From positions 124,001 through 188,000 of the forward strand of contig NZ_LN831303.1 of assembly GCF_001488575.1 (NCBI RefSeq): a DNA stretch of 64,000 nucleotides. The letters run 5' to 3'. The DNA comes from Halobacterium hubeiense (lineage in GTDB: Archaea > Halobacteriota > Halobacteria > Halobacteriales > Halobacteriaceae). Made by a program: the position numbers and the translations under genes. The notes under the pieces are model-generated. The model saw only the letters and a program-made list of their open reading frames with translations. It did not search any database and was not told the origin of the DNA. Below are positions 1 through 9,073 of the stretch, in pieces; positions within the stretch are counted from its first letter, which is position 1, and every line of letters starts with the position of its first letter.

Positions 1-16
1 CAAGGATTACTTCTCC

Positions 17-472
17 ATGACGGGAACACAGGGGCGAGCACTCAAACAGTATCCCGAACACTTCGTCACTGCTCTGGATTACCGGAAGGCAGTAAAAATG
101 CGCCAGCAAGGACTCCTCAAAGATGGAGAGTTCCGAAAAGCTCTGATTGGCACCCTATTATCGATGGTAGATAACGGGGGCAATGACGAGAGCATTCCCG
201 CAGGAGCAGTCCTCGGCTGTAACGGTAATCGTGGCTATCAAATCGAATCGTTGACTCACGAGTTTGGCACGTCTATCGAGGACTTTATCGTGAATCCCTC
301 ATCTGACCGGGCAGAGCAGTTTGTTGGACTTGGACGCGCGATATACTTGATATTTGAGACGGAATTTGGGGAAGATTACAAAGGCGACCCCAAGTTCGGC
401 TACAACCAACCCCTCAAAATAACGGGAACCCTAGCCGCTCCCGAACTGTACCATCGCCCAGAACAATGCTAA
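17..472 (+). CDS. Hypothetical protein, 5' end probably outside the window
   Basis: The frame is open from the left edge of the window, so the ATG at 17 may be internal and the true start may lie upstream. The visible 151 residues are mixed-charge and soluble-looking, with no membrane segment, signal peptide or motif that I recognise. The stop codon TAA at 470-472 falls on the CTAA target duplication of MITE copy A. Removing the MITE leaves the same TAA, so this is the natural end of the gene rather than a truncation. Function unknown. Confidence 0.5.
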   Translation: MTGTQGRALKQYPEHFVTALDYRKAVKMRQQGLLKDGEFRKALIGTLLSMVDNGGNDESIPAGAVLGCNGNRGYQIESLTHEFGTSIEDFIVNPSSDRAEQFVGLGRAIYLIFETEFGEDYKGDPKFGYNQPLKITGTLAAPELYHRPEQC

Positions 473-585
473 CAGTCGTTGCAAATTCGAGTTCTGTATT
501 CAGCGTGGACGACGCCAGCAGGCCGTTCCACGCCGACTTACTCGGTGATTCCTGATACCACGTCTGCGTTTTCAACTACTGCTAA
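469..585. mobile_element. MITE copy A (109 bp) with CTAA target duplication
   Basis: A 109-bp element (473-581) has imperfect terminal inverted repeats of about 33 bp. One end reads CAGTCGTTGCAAATTCG and the other, reverse-complemented, CAGTAGTTGAAAACGCAG. Both terminal repeats run inward to a (T)ATCAG/TATTCAG motif. The centre holds an inverted pair, GGCGTGGAACGGC facing a GCCGTCCACGCC-like sequence. The element is flanked by the direct repeat CTAA at 469-472 and 582-585. Related copies lie at about 2724-2833, 19366-19474 and 33638-34017, with a solo end at 36440. No transposase is encoded. Confidence 0.8.
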
Positions 586-705
586 ACGAAAGGCCTGACT
601 ATCAACACCTACCACGATTCCAATCCCACGGTGGAGTTTCTGCGCGTGCAACTCAGCGACACCCTCATACGAATCCTGAACCGAGTTGGTAGTGTCGTCG
701 GCCAC
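538..705 (-). pseudogene. Short ORF fragment fused to the MITE
   Basis: A GTG-initiated 55-codon frame runs leftward and ends at a TAA inside MITE copy A. Its last 16 or so residues are encoded by the element, so it is best read as the remnant of a gene whose 3' part was replaced by the MITE. The upstream part (ADDTTNSVQDSYEG and onward) has no motif I can name. The start region GTGGCCGACGACA recurs in degenerate form several times up to position 1110. Confidence 0.3.
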
Positions 706-1230
706 TGTCGGCCATCCACCCTGGCCGCCGAGGACTGCGTTGGTTCACAGGCACCTCACCTGGCCGACGACAGCCTCTGACAGGCATACACCATCCTCAG
801 TGGTGTTTCCCTGCATGAAACCCAGCACCGACACGACATACTCCCGAGTATGTAGTCGATGGGGTCGTCAATCCTCCAAACAGAGTCCATTCGGCCAACG
901 AAGAGTTAGGGAGTGGCGGAAATCTGTGGAGCAACCCCGACGTGGCCGGCGACACCCCCCGACCCAATTGCTCCGTGAGCCACCAATCAAACCACATAAG
1001 TTTGATTGGGCGAAAGCACTCCACTGTCGTCGGCCATGGCTGACTCGCCACACCAGCCTCTCCCGGTTTGAACCATCGCGCCAGCCCGCACCCAAGGGGA
1101 GTGGCCGACGACACCCTACCATCCTCACCACTCAGCAACCCTCCTCAGAATTGGCTGTACCAATATTCAATACGACAAGACTGAGTATCGAATCGTTAAA
1201 CATAGGACGGCATCGTGCTGTCTTCCACAC
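706..1230. other. Gene-free region with scattered copies of a GTGGCCGACGACA motif
   Basis: I see no credible gene here. The motif GTGGCCGACGACA or close variants occurs in both orientations near 692-705, 752-766, 943-955, 1024-1036 and 1092-1105, giving a loosely repetitive, GC-rich stretch. Long frames across it are low-complexity, Arg/Pro-rich shadows. The last 40 bp hold the promoter of the next gene: a TTAAACATA box lies about 27 bp before its ATG. Confidence 0.45.
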
Positions 1231-2265
1231 ATGAACTGGTCCCCTCCCTCCATCCGAACTATCGCAGTCCTCCTGTTAGTCGTCGTCGGCGTCGTCCTCA
1301 GTTTCTCGTTTCACGCCTCCATGGACAGTGCAAGCGTCACGTATACTGCAACTGCCGTCGATCCCGGAGAGAACTCGGACCTAGTCACACGCGCAGCAAG
1401 GAACATCACCAATCTCGACGACCAACTCGCAGGCACGGCGACACAACACCAGCGACCGATTGAGAGAGCTGCAGCGACCGGCTCCTATACCGGCCGTCTC
1501 GGCCCAGAACTCGATATCGTCATCGACGATATCGAATCACCATACGTCTGGTACAATGACCAATACTACACGTGGACAATCTCGACTCAATCCGAAACAA
1601 CGAATGCGACAATCCGCATGCAGCCGACCGACCCGCAAACAGTATTCGAGGATGTCGTTCGCCCGGTTGCTGATGCACCCCCAGTAGTCAAAACCGCACT
1701 CAAGGAAGGCACAGCGACTGGCTTAACCGTCGAATCCGGGATATACCAGCAGAACGGCGAGTATTACGCCGTCACACCCGAAAACGAGGGGGCAGTGTTC
1801 GCCCAACTTGCGAAAGTCTTCGCCGGGTTTGTCCTGACACCAGTCGGTCGAGCGTATGCTGCGGTCGGGATCGGCCTGCTCGGGTATCGGTTCCACGAAC
1901 CAACGCGTGATCGCCCGTTGACCGGACGACGAGCAATTGCGGTGTCCGCACTCGCGATCCCGGTCGCACTCCTTGGAACAATTCTGTTCGAGACTGGGTC
2001 ACCCAGTCGGTTCGTGACCGGTCCGATGAGTGCGTTTATCGTCGCAGTTGGAACTGCCGCGGGTGTCTTCGCCGCTCGCCGCCAGTGGCTCCGACTCGTC
2101 GGCGTCTCAATCGGAACCGCACTCGCAGCAATCACCGCGTTCGCCGCGACACTCGGAATCGCCGGCATTCTATTTGGACTGCTTCCTCTCGGAGTCGGCT
2201 TCACAGCCGGCATCGTGCCGTTTGGATACGGATACTGGTTCGCACAACCGCTCCACGAGGGATAA
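1231..2265 (+). CDS. Haloarchaeal multi-spanning membrane protein
   Basis: A 344-residue protein. A single membrane segment at residues 9-30 (IAVLLLVVVGVVLSF) is followed by an outside domain of about 160 residues with a conserved-looking YVWYNDQYYTW stretch. Four or five hydrophobic helices fill residues 195-335. The start is supported by a TATA-like TTAAACATA about 27 bp upstream, which fits a leaderless transcript. I do not recognise the family. The layout, an external sensor-like domain plus a membrane bundle, is common among haloarchaeal proteins of unknown function. It stands alone, with no obvious operon partner. Confidence 0.75.
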   Translation: MNWSPPSIRTIAVLLLVVVGVVLSFSFHASMDSASVTYTATAVDPGENSDLVTRAARNITNLDDQLAGTATQHQRPIERAAATGSYTGRLGPELDIVIDDIESPYVWYNDQYYTWTISTQSETTNATIRMQPTDPQTVFEDVVRPVADAPPVVKTALKEGTATGLTVESGIYQQNGEYYAVTPENEGAVFAQLAKVFAGFVLTPVGRAYAAVGIGLLGYRFHEPTRDRPLTGRRAIAVSALAIPVALLGTILFETGSPSRFVTGPMSAFIVAVGTAAGVFAARRQWLRLVGVSIGTALAAITAFAATLGIAGILFGLLPLGVGFTAGIVPFGYGYWFAQPLHEG

Positions 2266-2386
2266 TCACCATCTGGACCAGAGACAGCCAACAACTCCAC
2301 CGGAGAAAATCCACGCCCGCATCGGATAGGAGGCTGCCAACGACTGGTATGAGAAACAGATTTGGCTAGCGACGCGAAACAGGGGT

Positions 2387-2644
2387 GTGATGGGAGATCG
2401 CGAGCGCGATACCGAGGAGAGTGAGGCGTTGCCAGAGAGTGCGAGCGACTTGCTGGCGATAGCGACTGACGAGTCAGTGGACCCGTATCGCCGGGAGGCA
2501 GCGATCAAGCGTCTTGGTGAGGTCTCCGGGCCGGCCGAACGCTACTTAGAGGAGTTAGCTGGTGGAGATGCGCTCTCCCCGATCGAGAAGTCACTGGCCA
2601 CAACAGTGCTCGACGACCGATTGGGAGACCAAACAAGCCAGTAA
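2387..2644 (+). CDS. Small acidic hypothetical protein
   Basis: An 85-residue, strongly acidic protein with a GTG start immediately followed by ATG (either could be used). The middle (VDPYRREAAIKRLGEVSG) looks like a short helical, HEAT-like segment. No catalytic or metal-binding motif is visible. It lies 120 bp after the membrane protein on the same strand. Moderately confident it is expressed; function unknown. Confidence 0.5.
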   Translation: MMGDRERDTEESEALPESASDLLAIATDESVDPYRREAAIKRLGEVSGPAERYLEELAGGDALSPIEKSLATTVLDDRLGDQTSQ

Positions 2645-2719
2645 CTCTCGTTGTGAAAGCCGAATAGACAGGGTTGGCACGAGTGTACTGGCCACCGTCC
2701 CTGCTTCCCACCACCCTAC

Positions 2720-2837
2720 ATATCAGCAGGTAAAATAATAGACGTGTTGTTCAAGAATTACCGAGTGCGTAGGCGTGGAACGGCATGCTAGCGCCGTCCA
2801 CGCCGAATAAAGGGATCGTATTTGCAACAACTGTTAG
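2720..2837. mobile_element. MITE copy B (about 110 bp)
   Basis: Second member of the MITE family, at about 2724-2833. The right end reads, inverted, CAGTTGTTGCAAATACGATC and abuts TTAG (2834-2837), which contains the stop codon of the leftward histidine kinase gene. The centre is a strong hairpin: GGCGTGGAACGGC at 2772-2784 faces GCCGTCCACGCC at 2793-2804. The left flank is ATAT, so a clean target duplication is not visible for this copy; that end is more diverged. Confidence 0.7.
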
Positions 2838-3877
2838 AGCTGATTCGGGGTATCGTCTTGGAGACCAGTGATTTCGAATCTCGCGCCACCGTCGTCGCTC
2901 GCCGTTACAGAAAGCGTCCAGCCGTGGGCGTCCGCGATCTGTTTGACGATTGCGAGCCCGTAGCCGGTGCCAGCCTCACGCGTCGAATACCCATGCTCGA
3001 AGATCTCTCCGCGGATTTCGCTCGGAATCCCCGGACCGTCATCCGCAACATACAGGCCGTTTCCGTCGTCGAATCGACCGACACGGACCGTGACTGGGCC
3101 GTCCGTGTGTTCGATGGCGTTCCGGAACAAGTTCTCAAGTAACTCTTGGAATCGACTCTGGTCGGCGATAATCGAGCCTAGCTCTGAGGTGATCTGGAGG
3201 GTTGCTTGCGGGGTTTCGACGTGATGCCATGCTTGATTGACGCGCTCGATAACGGTGACCTGTTCGACTTCCCCGATTGCTTGGCCTGCCTTCGAGAGCG
3301 TTAACACGTCATCAACGAGTGTCTCAATCCGGTCGAGTGCATCCGTAACTTCTGCTAACGCCGGAATATCCTGTTCGTGTTGAGCAACCTCGGTGTAGCC
3401 CTGTGCGACTGAGAGGGGGTTGCGGATATCATGGGCGAGCAGTTCTGCGAAGTCGTCGAGGTGTTCGTTTTGCGTGTGAAGTTGTTGCTCTCGCTGTTGG
3501 CGGGTTGTGATGTCTCGAATGATCCCGGTAAAATATTGCTCGCCGTTGAGCTCGTGTTCGCGAAAGCTGATCAGCGTCGGGACTTCGTGGCCGTCTTTGT
3601 GGAGTGCGGGGAGTTCGACGCCGTTCCAGTCAATATGTTTCTCGCCGGTTTGAACGTATTTTTCGAGGGCGGCTGCATGGATTGGCCGCAGGCGCTCGGG
3701 GATGATCTTCATTTTCGAGCTGCCGATGAGTTCGCTTGGCTTGTATCCCAGAATCTTCTCAACGGCTGGGTTCGCGTAGACGATCTGGCTCTCGTCGTCG
3801 ATGGTTAGCATTCCCTCTGATGCGTGTTCGACGAGCGTTTGATAGAACGCCGGCGAATCAACAGCCGGTTTCTCCAT
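2834..3877 (-). CDS. PAS-domain sensor histidine kinase
   Basis: A membrane-free histidine kinase of about 347 residues, counted from the Met that begins MEKPAVDSP; an upstream in-frame Met at 3934 is possible but adds an unconserved leader. The N-terminal PAS domain (residues 10-130) includes ANPAVEKILGYKPSELIG and a PAC end, FTGIIRDITTRQQ. The phosphoacceptor box is AHDIRNPLS (His near residue 148). The catalytic ATPase domain shows the N box NLFRNAIEH, G1 DDGPGIP and G2 GTGYGLAIVK. Such kinases are abundant in haloarchaea and often act with response regulators encoded elsewhere; none is adjacent. The ligand is unknown. The stop codon lies exactly at the edge of MITE copy B. Confidence 0.92.
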   Translation of the reverse strand: MEKPAVDSPAFYQTLVEHASEGMLTIDDESQIVYANPAVEKILGYKPSELIGSSKMKIIPERLRPIHAAALEKYVQTGEKHIDWNGVELPALHKDGHEVPTLISFREHELNGEQYFTGIIRDITTRQQREQQLHTQNEHLDDFAELLAHDIRNPLSVAQGYTEVAQHEQDIPALAEVTDALDRIETLVDDVLTLSKAGQAIGEVEQVTVIERVNQAWHHVETPQATLQITSELGSIIADQSRFQELLENLFRNAIEHTDGPVTVRVGRFDDGNGLYVADDGPGIPSEIRGEIFEHGYSTREAGTGYGLAIVKQIADAHGWTLSVTASDDGGARFEITGLQDDTPNQL

Positions 3878-4004
3878 GTATGGTCTACTAATCGTGATGC
3901 ACGGGGAAGTCGTTACTGGAAGGATTGCTTTCAATTTTCGCGCTAGTTGGTGTCTGAAACCGGGGTTTAGGGGGTGAGCGTATTGTTCGAGTTTGGAAGA
4001 GGGA

Positions 4005-4302
4005 CCCCACTGCTTCCGCTGTTCTTTGGGGTGGAGATTGAGATTGTTTGGTTCCCTCCCACCCCACTGCTTCCGCTGTTCTTTGGATTGGTTGTGGATG
4101 CTTCTGGTAGGACAGCTATCTCTGGTTGGATTTGCTGTTACTCTTTTCTGGCTAGTGCTGTTTATGTCTCTTTCTAGAAGATACCTTTATAATAATGCGT
4201 ACGAAACTAGTCCGTACTCCATCTTTACTCGATAAATGATGGGGATGGTAAGACCATCCCCATCACTTCTTCACTAGAACAGCGGAAGCAGTGGGGTGGG
4301 GG
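4005..4302. other. Putative replication origin with ORB-like repeats
   Basis: Two direct copies of CCCCACTGCTTCCGCTGTTC (from 4005 and 4062) are followed by an AT-rich stretch (about 4110-4235, with TTTATAATAATG) and by an inverted copy at 4276-4302 that ends in a G-string, GTGGGGTGGGGG. A fourth copy lies beyond the orc1/cdc6 gene at 5632. Inverted ORB-type boxes with terminal G runs around an unwinding element, beside an orc1/cdc6 gene, are the standard design of haloarchaeal origins. The assignment is by architecture; the box sequence differs from the best-known chromosomal ORBs. Confidence 0.75.
4238..4264. terminator. Perfect 12-bp hairpin inside the origin region
   Basis: GATGGGGATGGT and its exact complement ACCATCCCCATC are separated by only AAG. 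It lies between the AT-rich stretch and the inverted ORB-like box, downstream of the 3' end of orc1/cdc6. It could act as a transcription terminator for the leftward gene or as part of the origin. The sequence alone does not decide. Confidence 0.5.
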
Positions 4303-4352
4303 TGTCCAAGACCTCTCTCAGAACATCCTCTCCTAAAACCGCAGCCAGTGGC

Positions 4353-5531
4353 TCAATCTTCAATGCTCGCTAATGCGGACCGCACCGTCTCAACCTCATA
4401 CACCAACTCGTGCTTGGCGAACTTCCCGCCACTCCGCCCCTTATTCACCTCGTTCCGAGACGTAATCCCGAGCTGGCTGAGGGCAGCAAGATTATCTCGA
4501 ATCGACCGCACGGACACCGGGTCCTTCCCTGTCTCCTCACAGATCTTTCGGTAAATCGGGATAATCTCCTGTGTCCGTGCCGGCGTCGCATTCTCGGTCG
4601 TCATATTCATCAACGTCCGAAGGAGCACCCGTGCGTGCTCGGAAAGATCCGAAATGCCCTCAGCGATAATCTCCTTCTCAATCTCTTCTTTCCCCCTATT
4701 GACGTGCTCCTCTCGAATCATCTCATCGTGGTTCTTTCTCGCAAGATCGCCCGCCATCAACAGCAGATCCAGTGCCCGTCGCGCATCACCGGACTCACGC
4801 GCGCCATGCGCAGCACACAGCGGAATCACATCCTCACTCAACGTATCATCGTAGAACGCCACTTCCTCGCGCTGTTTGAGGACTTGCCGCAGCTGTCGTG
4901 CATCGTAGGCAGAGAAACTAACCACGCGCTCACAGAGGGACGACCGGACTTTCGATGAAAGATTCTCACGGAACGTCAGGTCGTTCGAGATTCCGATGAT
5001 ACCGAGGTTGACATCCGAGATGTTGCCGTTGTCTCGCGCGCGAGTTAGCTGGTAGAGGATGGAGTCGTCGTTGAGATGGTCAACTTCGTCAAGGACGATG
5101 AGAACCGTGCCATCGCAGGCGTCTAGTTCTTCCCAGAGGTACTGGTAGACCTTTGATTGAGGGTAGCCGGTTGAAGCGATTTGGTCTTCATGTGGGCGGA
5201 GCTGGTTGACGATCTCGATGGCGGTCTGATAGCTGGTGTTGAGACCGTCGCAGTTCACTTCGACGACGGTGACGCTAACGCCGGTGACTTCTTGGACGTC
5301 GTCTTGGAGTTGGGTGAGTAGATAGCGTGTGGCGGCTGTTTTTCCGACGCCGCTTTTGCCGTAGAGGAAGATGTTGGAGGGGTTTTCGTCGTTGATGACT
5401 GGTTGGAGTGCTGCGTGGAATTCTTCCAGTTCGTCGTCGCGGCCGACGAGTGTGTTTGGGGTGTAGTCTTCCGTGAGGGCGTCCCGGTCCCGGAAGATTT
5501 GGGTGTCTTGTTCAAATGTGAAGTCGGCCAT
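4353..5531 (-). CDS. orc1/cdc6: Orc1/Cdc6-family replication initiator
   Basis: About 392 residues from the Met of MADFTFEQDTQIFRD. An in-frame Met 16 codons upstream is less likely, because a TTTATT box sits about 30 bp before the chosen ATG. The AAA+ domain has Walker A GKSGVGKTAATR (near residue 58), Walker B VLIVLDEVDHL (near 147) and sensor-like GIIGISNDL. The C-terminal winged helix would bind ORB repeats. The protein loads the replicative helicase at its cognate origin, and the ORB-like boxes on both sides of the gene support that pairing. The presence of its own initiator suggests this DNA is, or derives from, an independent replicon. Confidence 0.95.
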   Translation of the reverse strand: MADFTFEQDTQIFRDRDALTEDYTPNTLVGRDDELEEFHAALQPVINDENPSNIFLYGKSGVGKTAATRYLLTQLQDDVQEVTGVSVTVVEVNCDGLNTSYQTAIEIVNQLRPHEDQIASTGYPQSKVYQYLWEELDACDGTVLIVLDEVDHLNDDSILYQLTRARDNGNISDVNLGIIGISNDLTFRENLSSKVRSSLCERVVSFSAYDARQLRQVLKQREEVAFYDDTLSEDVIPLCAAHGARESGDARRALDLLLMAGDLARKNHDEMIREEHVNRGKEEIEKEIIAEGISDLSEHARVLLRTLMNMTTENATPARTQEIIPIYRKICEETGKDPVSVRSIRDNLAALSQLGITSRNEVNKGRSGGKFAKHELVYEVETVRSALASIED

Positions 5532-5631
5532 ATAGGCCCACATGGAACAGAGGGAACAATAAACCCACCGACCACCCACCTCCGTTGTTTCCTCTGAAAC
5601 TATGGCATATAAACAACTCTGATTTTAGCAA

Positions 5632-5656
5632 CCCCATCACTTCCGCTGTTCTCTAG
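5632..5656. promoter_or_regulatory. Fourth ORB-like box upstream of orc1/cdc6
   Basis: CCCCATCACTTCCGCTGTTC matches the boxes at 4005 and 4062 apart from a few changes and has the same orientation. It lies about 100 bp upstream of the initiator gene and 16 bp from the distal end of CRISPR array 1. It could serve origin function or autoregulation of orc1/cdc6. Confidence 0.6.
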
Positions 5657-5671
5657 GCTCCCCATATCTCT

Positions 5672-8600
5672 GCTTCAACCGCACTAGCGTTCTTCTGTAA
5701 CACGGCCAGGTCCCCGAGGGCACGCAGGATGCTCGTGCCTTCAACCGCACAAGGGTACGTCTGAAACAACAGCGTCGCGAGGATACTCTCCGTCAGCCCG
5801 CCGCTTCAATCCCACGAGGGTACGTCTGAAACCAGCTGAAAATCAACCAATAACGGACCAATATCGCCCGCTTCAATCCCACGAGGGTACGTCTGAAACT
5901 GCTATCGCCATCCTCCGGCAGGCCGCGCTCCAGGCTGCTTCAATCCCACGAGGGTACGTCTGAAACGTCTACTGTCTCGTGGTCCGGTCGACGACCTGGA
6001 AGCTTCAATCCCACGAGGGTACGTCTGAAACCCAGTTCAACGGCGGTGAGTTCGCCGACGCCCTGCTTCAATCCCACGAGGGTACGTCTGAAACACTCCG
6101 CAACCACGTCTTCGGATACGTCTACGCGGCTTCAATCCCACGAGGGTACGTCTGAAACGAGCAACCACTAATGGCGTGACTGCGGCTATCCAGCTTCAAT
6201 CCCACGAGGGTACGTCTGAAACCGTATATGCGGCATACGTAACGTTATTCTCTTGAAGCTTCAATCCCACGAGGGTACGTCTGAAACTGTTATATTCTCG
6301 GATCTTCGTTTGCCTGTTGTTATTGCTTCAATCCCACGAGGGTACGTCTGAAACTGTTGGATGGAATTGGTGTGAAGGTCGTTCACGTTACGCTTCAATC
6401 CCACGAGGGTACGTCTGAAACCGTAACTAGCCTGAACGACGCGCTAGAGTTCCCGCAGCTTCAATCCCACGAGGGTACGTCTGAAACTGTTGACGCGGTG
6501 GCGGGCAACCATGTTCACCATAAGCTTCAATCCCACGAGGGTACGTCTGAAACTCCGGCGAGTCGGACAACCCCGTTGAGGATGGTCGGCTTCAATCCCA
6601 CGAGGGTACGTCTGAAACCGGCGGTTCCGGCGCGTTCACGTACGCCGGCCCGAAGCTTCAATCCCACGAGGGTACGTCTGAAACGCTCGTCGGTCGGACC
6701 GAGGCAGGTCGGGCAACGCGCTTCAATCCCACGAGGGTACGTCTGAAACCGGACTGTTGTCGCTCCACAATACTTCGTTCTGGTCGCTTCAATCCCACGA
6801 GGGTACGTCTGAAACCCGAACGCCGTCCCATACAGTAGTTGTCTCTGACGCTTCAATCCCACGAGGGTACGTCTGAAACGGCGACCCCGACCGCTGCTGG
6901 ATAGACAACCACAAGCTTCAATCCCACGAGGGTACGTCTGAAACAAACCGGGAACGTGTACGTCTTACTCGGTTCGCTGCGCTTCAATCCCACGAGGGTA
7001 CGTCTGAAACCGGCGTTTCCCGACTCCTATCGAGATCGCCAACGTGGCTTCAATCCCACGAGGGTACGTCTGAAACTCGTCCTGGTTGTACTGCTGGCCG
7101 GCGTAGACGAAGCTTCAATCCCACGAGGGTACGTCTGAAACACTACCAGCACTGCCAGCACTGCCAAACCCTCAACGCTTCAATCCCACGAGGGTACGTC
7201 TGAAACCCACGCACCACCGACTCCTCTTCGAGATAATCCGGCTTCAATCCCACGAGGGTACGTCTGAAACCACTATGACCGACGACAACACCATCACGTG
7301 GCCGGCTTCAATCCCACGAGGGTACGTCTGAAACTCCCCGAGGTGCCGGCGTAGCCGTTCGCGCTCGTCGCTTCAATCCCACGAGGGTACGTCTGAAACG
7401 ATGATACTGAAGTCGCACCGCCGATGGTTCGGTCTGCTTCAATCCCACGAGGGTACGTCTGAAACAGCGTCTGCAACATCTGTCGCGCCGACCATCTCGC
7501 CGCTTCAATCCCACGAGGGTACGTCTGAAACTCTCTTCTTCAGGCACTGGCCTCACCTCCGGCATCAGCTTCAATCCCACGAGGGTACGTCTGAAACACG
7601 TCCTCGCTGTCGAGGTCCTGCGCCTCGAGGACGCTTCAATCCCACGAGGGTACGTCTGAAACCGACGTGTACTTCCCGGAAGAGGCGCAGGCGCAGGCTT
7701 CAATCCCACGAGGGTACGTCTGAAACACGGGTTTGGACTGCCGGGTTAACAGAGATATTGGCGCTTCAATCCCACGAGGGTACGTCTGAAACCTTGGGTG
7801 TGGTAGGTGCGTGCGCTTGAGTTTGACGTGCTTCAATCCCACGAGGGTACGTCTGAAACGAGGTTCTCGGCGACGTCGACACGCTTTGCGCCGAGCTTCA
7901 ATCCCACGAGGGTACGTCTGAAACCCGGCTCCGACCGCCCGAGGTGGACTTTCACAAGGAGCTTCAATCCCACGAGGGTACGTCTGAAACGTGCGTTAGC
8001 GCCGAAGCCGTCGGTATACCCAACGGCTTCAATCCCACGAGGGTACGTCTGAAACGAGCGCCAGCTACGCCAGCCACAACAGCCACGTCAGGCTTCAATC
8101 CCACGAGGGTACGTCTGAAACGAGGCATGACGGTCAACGTCTCAAGCGAGGAGACGCTTCAATCCCACGAGGGTACGTCTGAAACCCGAGCATGGTCCGC
8201 TCTACGAGGACGGCGACCCGCGCTTCAATCCCACGAGGGTACGTCTGAAACCGTGCGTTAGCGCCGAAGCCGTCGGTATACCCAACGGCTTCAATCCCAC
8301 GAGGGTACGTCTGAAACCGCCAGCAACACCGCCAGCAGCATCGGGTCGAGCGTGCTTCAATCCCACGAGGGTACGTCTGAAACGACGTGGTCGGGTTCGT
8401 CCGGGTGCGGCCAGCAGCGCTTCAATCCCACGAGGGTACGTCTGAAACAGGGTCGCTTTACCTGACTGGCTCGGTGCCGCAGGCTTCAATCCCACGAGGG
8501 TACGTCTGAAACTCCCTGTTCCTGTTGGTCGTGTCAGGCCGCCCAACCGCTTCAATCCCACGAGGGTACGTCTGAAACTACACCGTTGAGGGGTTCCCTG

Positions 8601-8972
8601 AACTCTCCCCGCAGCTTCAATCCCACGAGGGTACGTCTGAAACACTTCGCTATCTTCGGCGACCCCGGTCTGAACAAATGCTTCAATCCCACGAGGGTAC
8701 GTCTGAAACCGACTGGATGGCCTCCCAGAGCGCCATCAACGTGATGCTTCAATCCCACGAGGGTACGTCTGAAACGAGGAACTCGTCGCGCCCGTAGATG
8801 TACACGACGCGCTTCAATCCCACGAGGGTACGTCTGAAACATGACGCTCTGGGACGACAGATTGCTCGAATGGGCGGCTTCAATCCCACGAGGGTACGTC
8901 TGAAACCGGCACGAACTCGACGGTTCACGTCTTCTACATCCCGCTTCAATCCCACGAGGGTACGTCTGAAAC
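5672..8972 (-). CRISPR. CRISPR array 1: 51 repeats, about 50 spacers
   Basis: There are 49 identical 30-bp repeats (first at 5803, last at 8943). On the minus strand each begins GTTTCAGACGTACC and ends GGGATTGAAGC. A chimeric repeat (5738-5767) and an array 2-type repeat (5672-5701) sit at the left end. Spacers are about 34-40 bp. By comparison with Haloferax type I-B repeats, whose crRNA 5' handle is ATTGAAGC, transcription runs leftward. This fits a leader at 8973-9073 next to cas2 and degenerate repeats at the far left. One spacer occurs twice (7991-8025 and 8252-8287). Confidence 0.97.
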
Positions 8973-9073
8973 CATGGTGATTTTGCCCACCATATCACCT
9001 CTACCAGTGGTATACACTTCATCATTTCCGTCGACCCGCAATCCCCCCAAAACCCCCGGGGGGTCGACATCAG
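8973..9073 (-). promoter_or_regulatory. CRISPR array 1 leader
   Basis: This 101-bp segment between the cas2 stop and the first repeat reads, on the minus strand, GTCGACCCCCCGGGGG, then GGGTCGACGGAAATGATGAA, then a GTGTATACC box about 45 bp before the repeat. Its order of blocks matches the segment upstream of array 3 (19640-19739). That supports its identity as a leader carrying both the promoter and the integration signals read by Cas1-Cas2. Confidence 0.85.

Noticed and set aside
1060-1090. A tRNA-like TTTGAACC segment
   Set aside because: No cloverleaf can be built around it; no tRNA or rRNA gene was recognised in the window.
686-1234. A 182-codon plus-strand frame and overlapping minus frames
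   Set aside because: Composition is Arg/Pro/Ser-rich and not acidic, unlike real halophile proteins; the region is repetitive and the frames overlap on both strands.
6357-8261. Many open frames of 60-170 codons inside CRISPR array 1, on both strands
   Set aside because: They only translate the repeat over and over (for example SHEGTSET or RRTLVGLK) with spacers in between; there is no independent coding signal.
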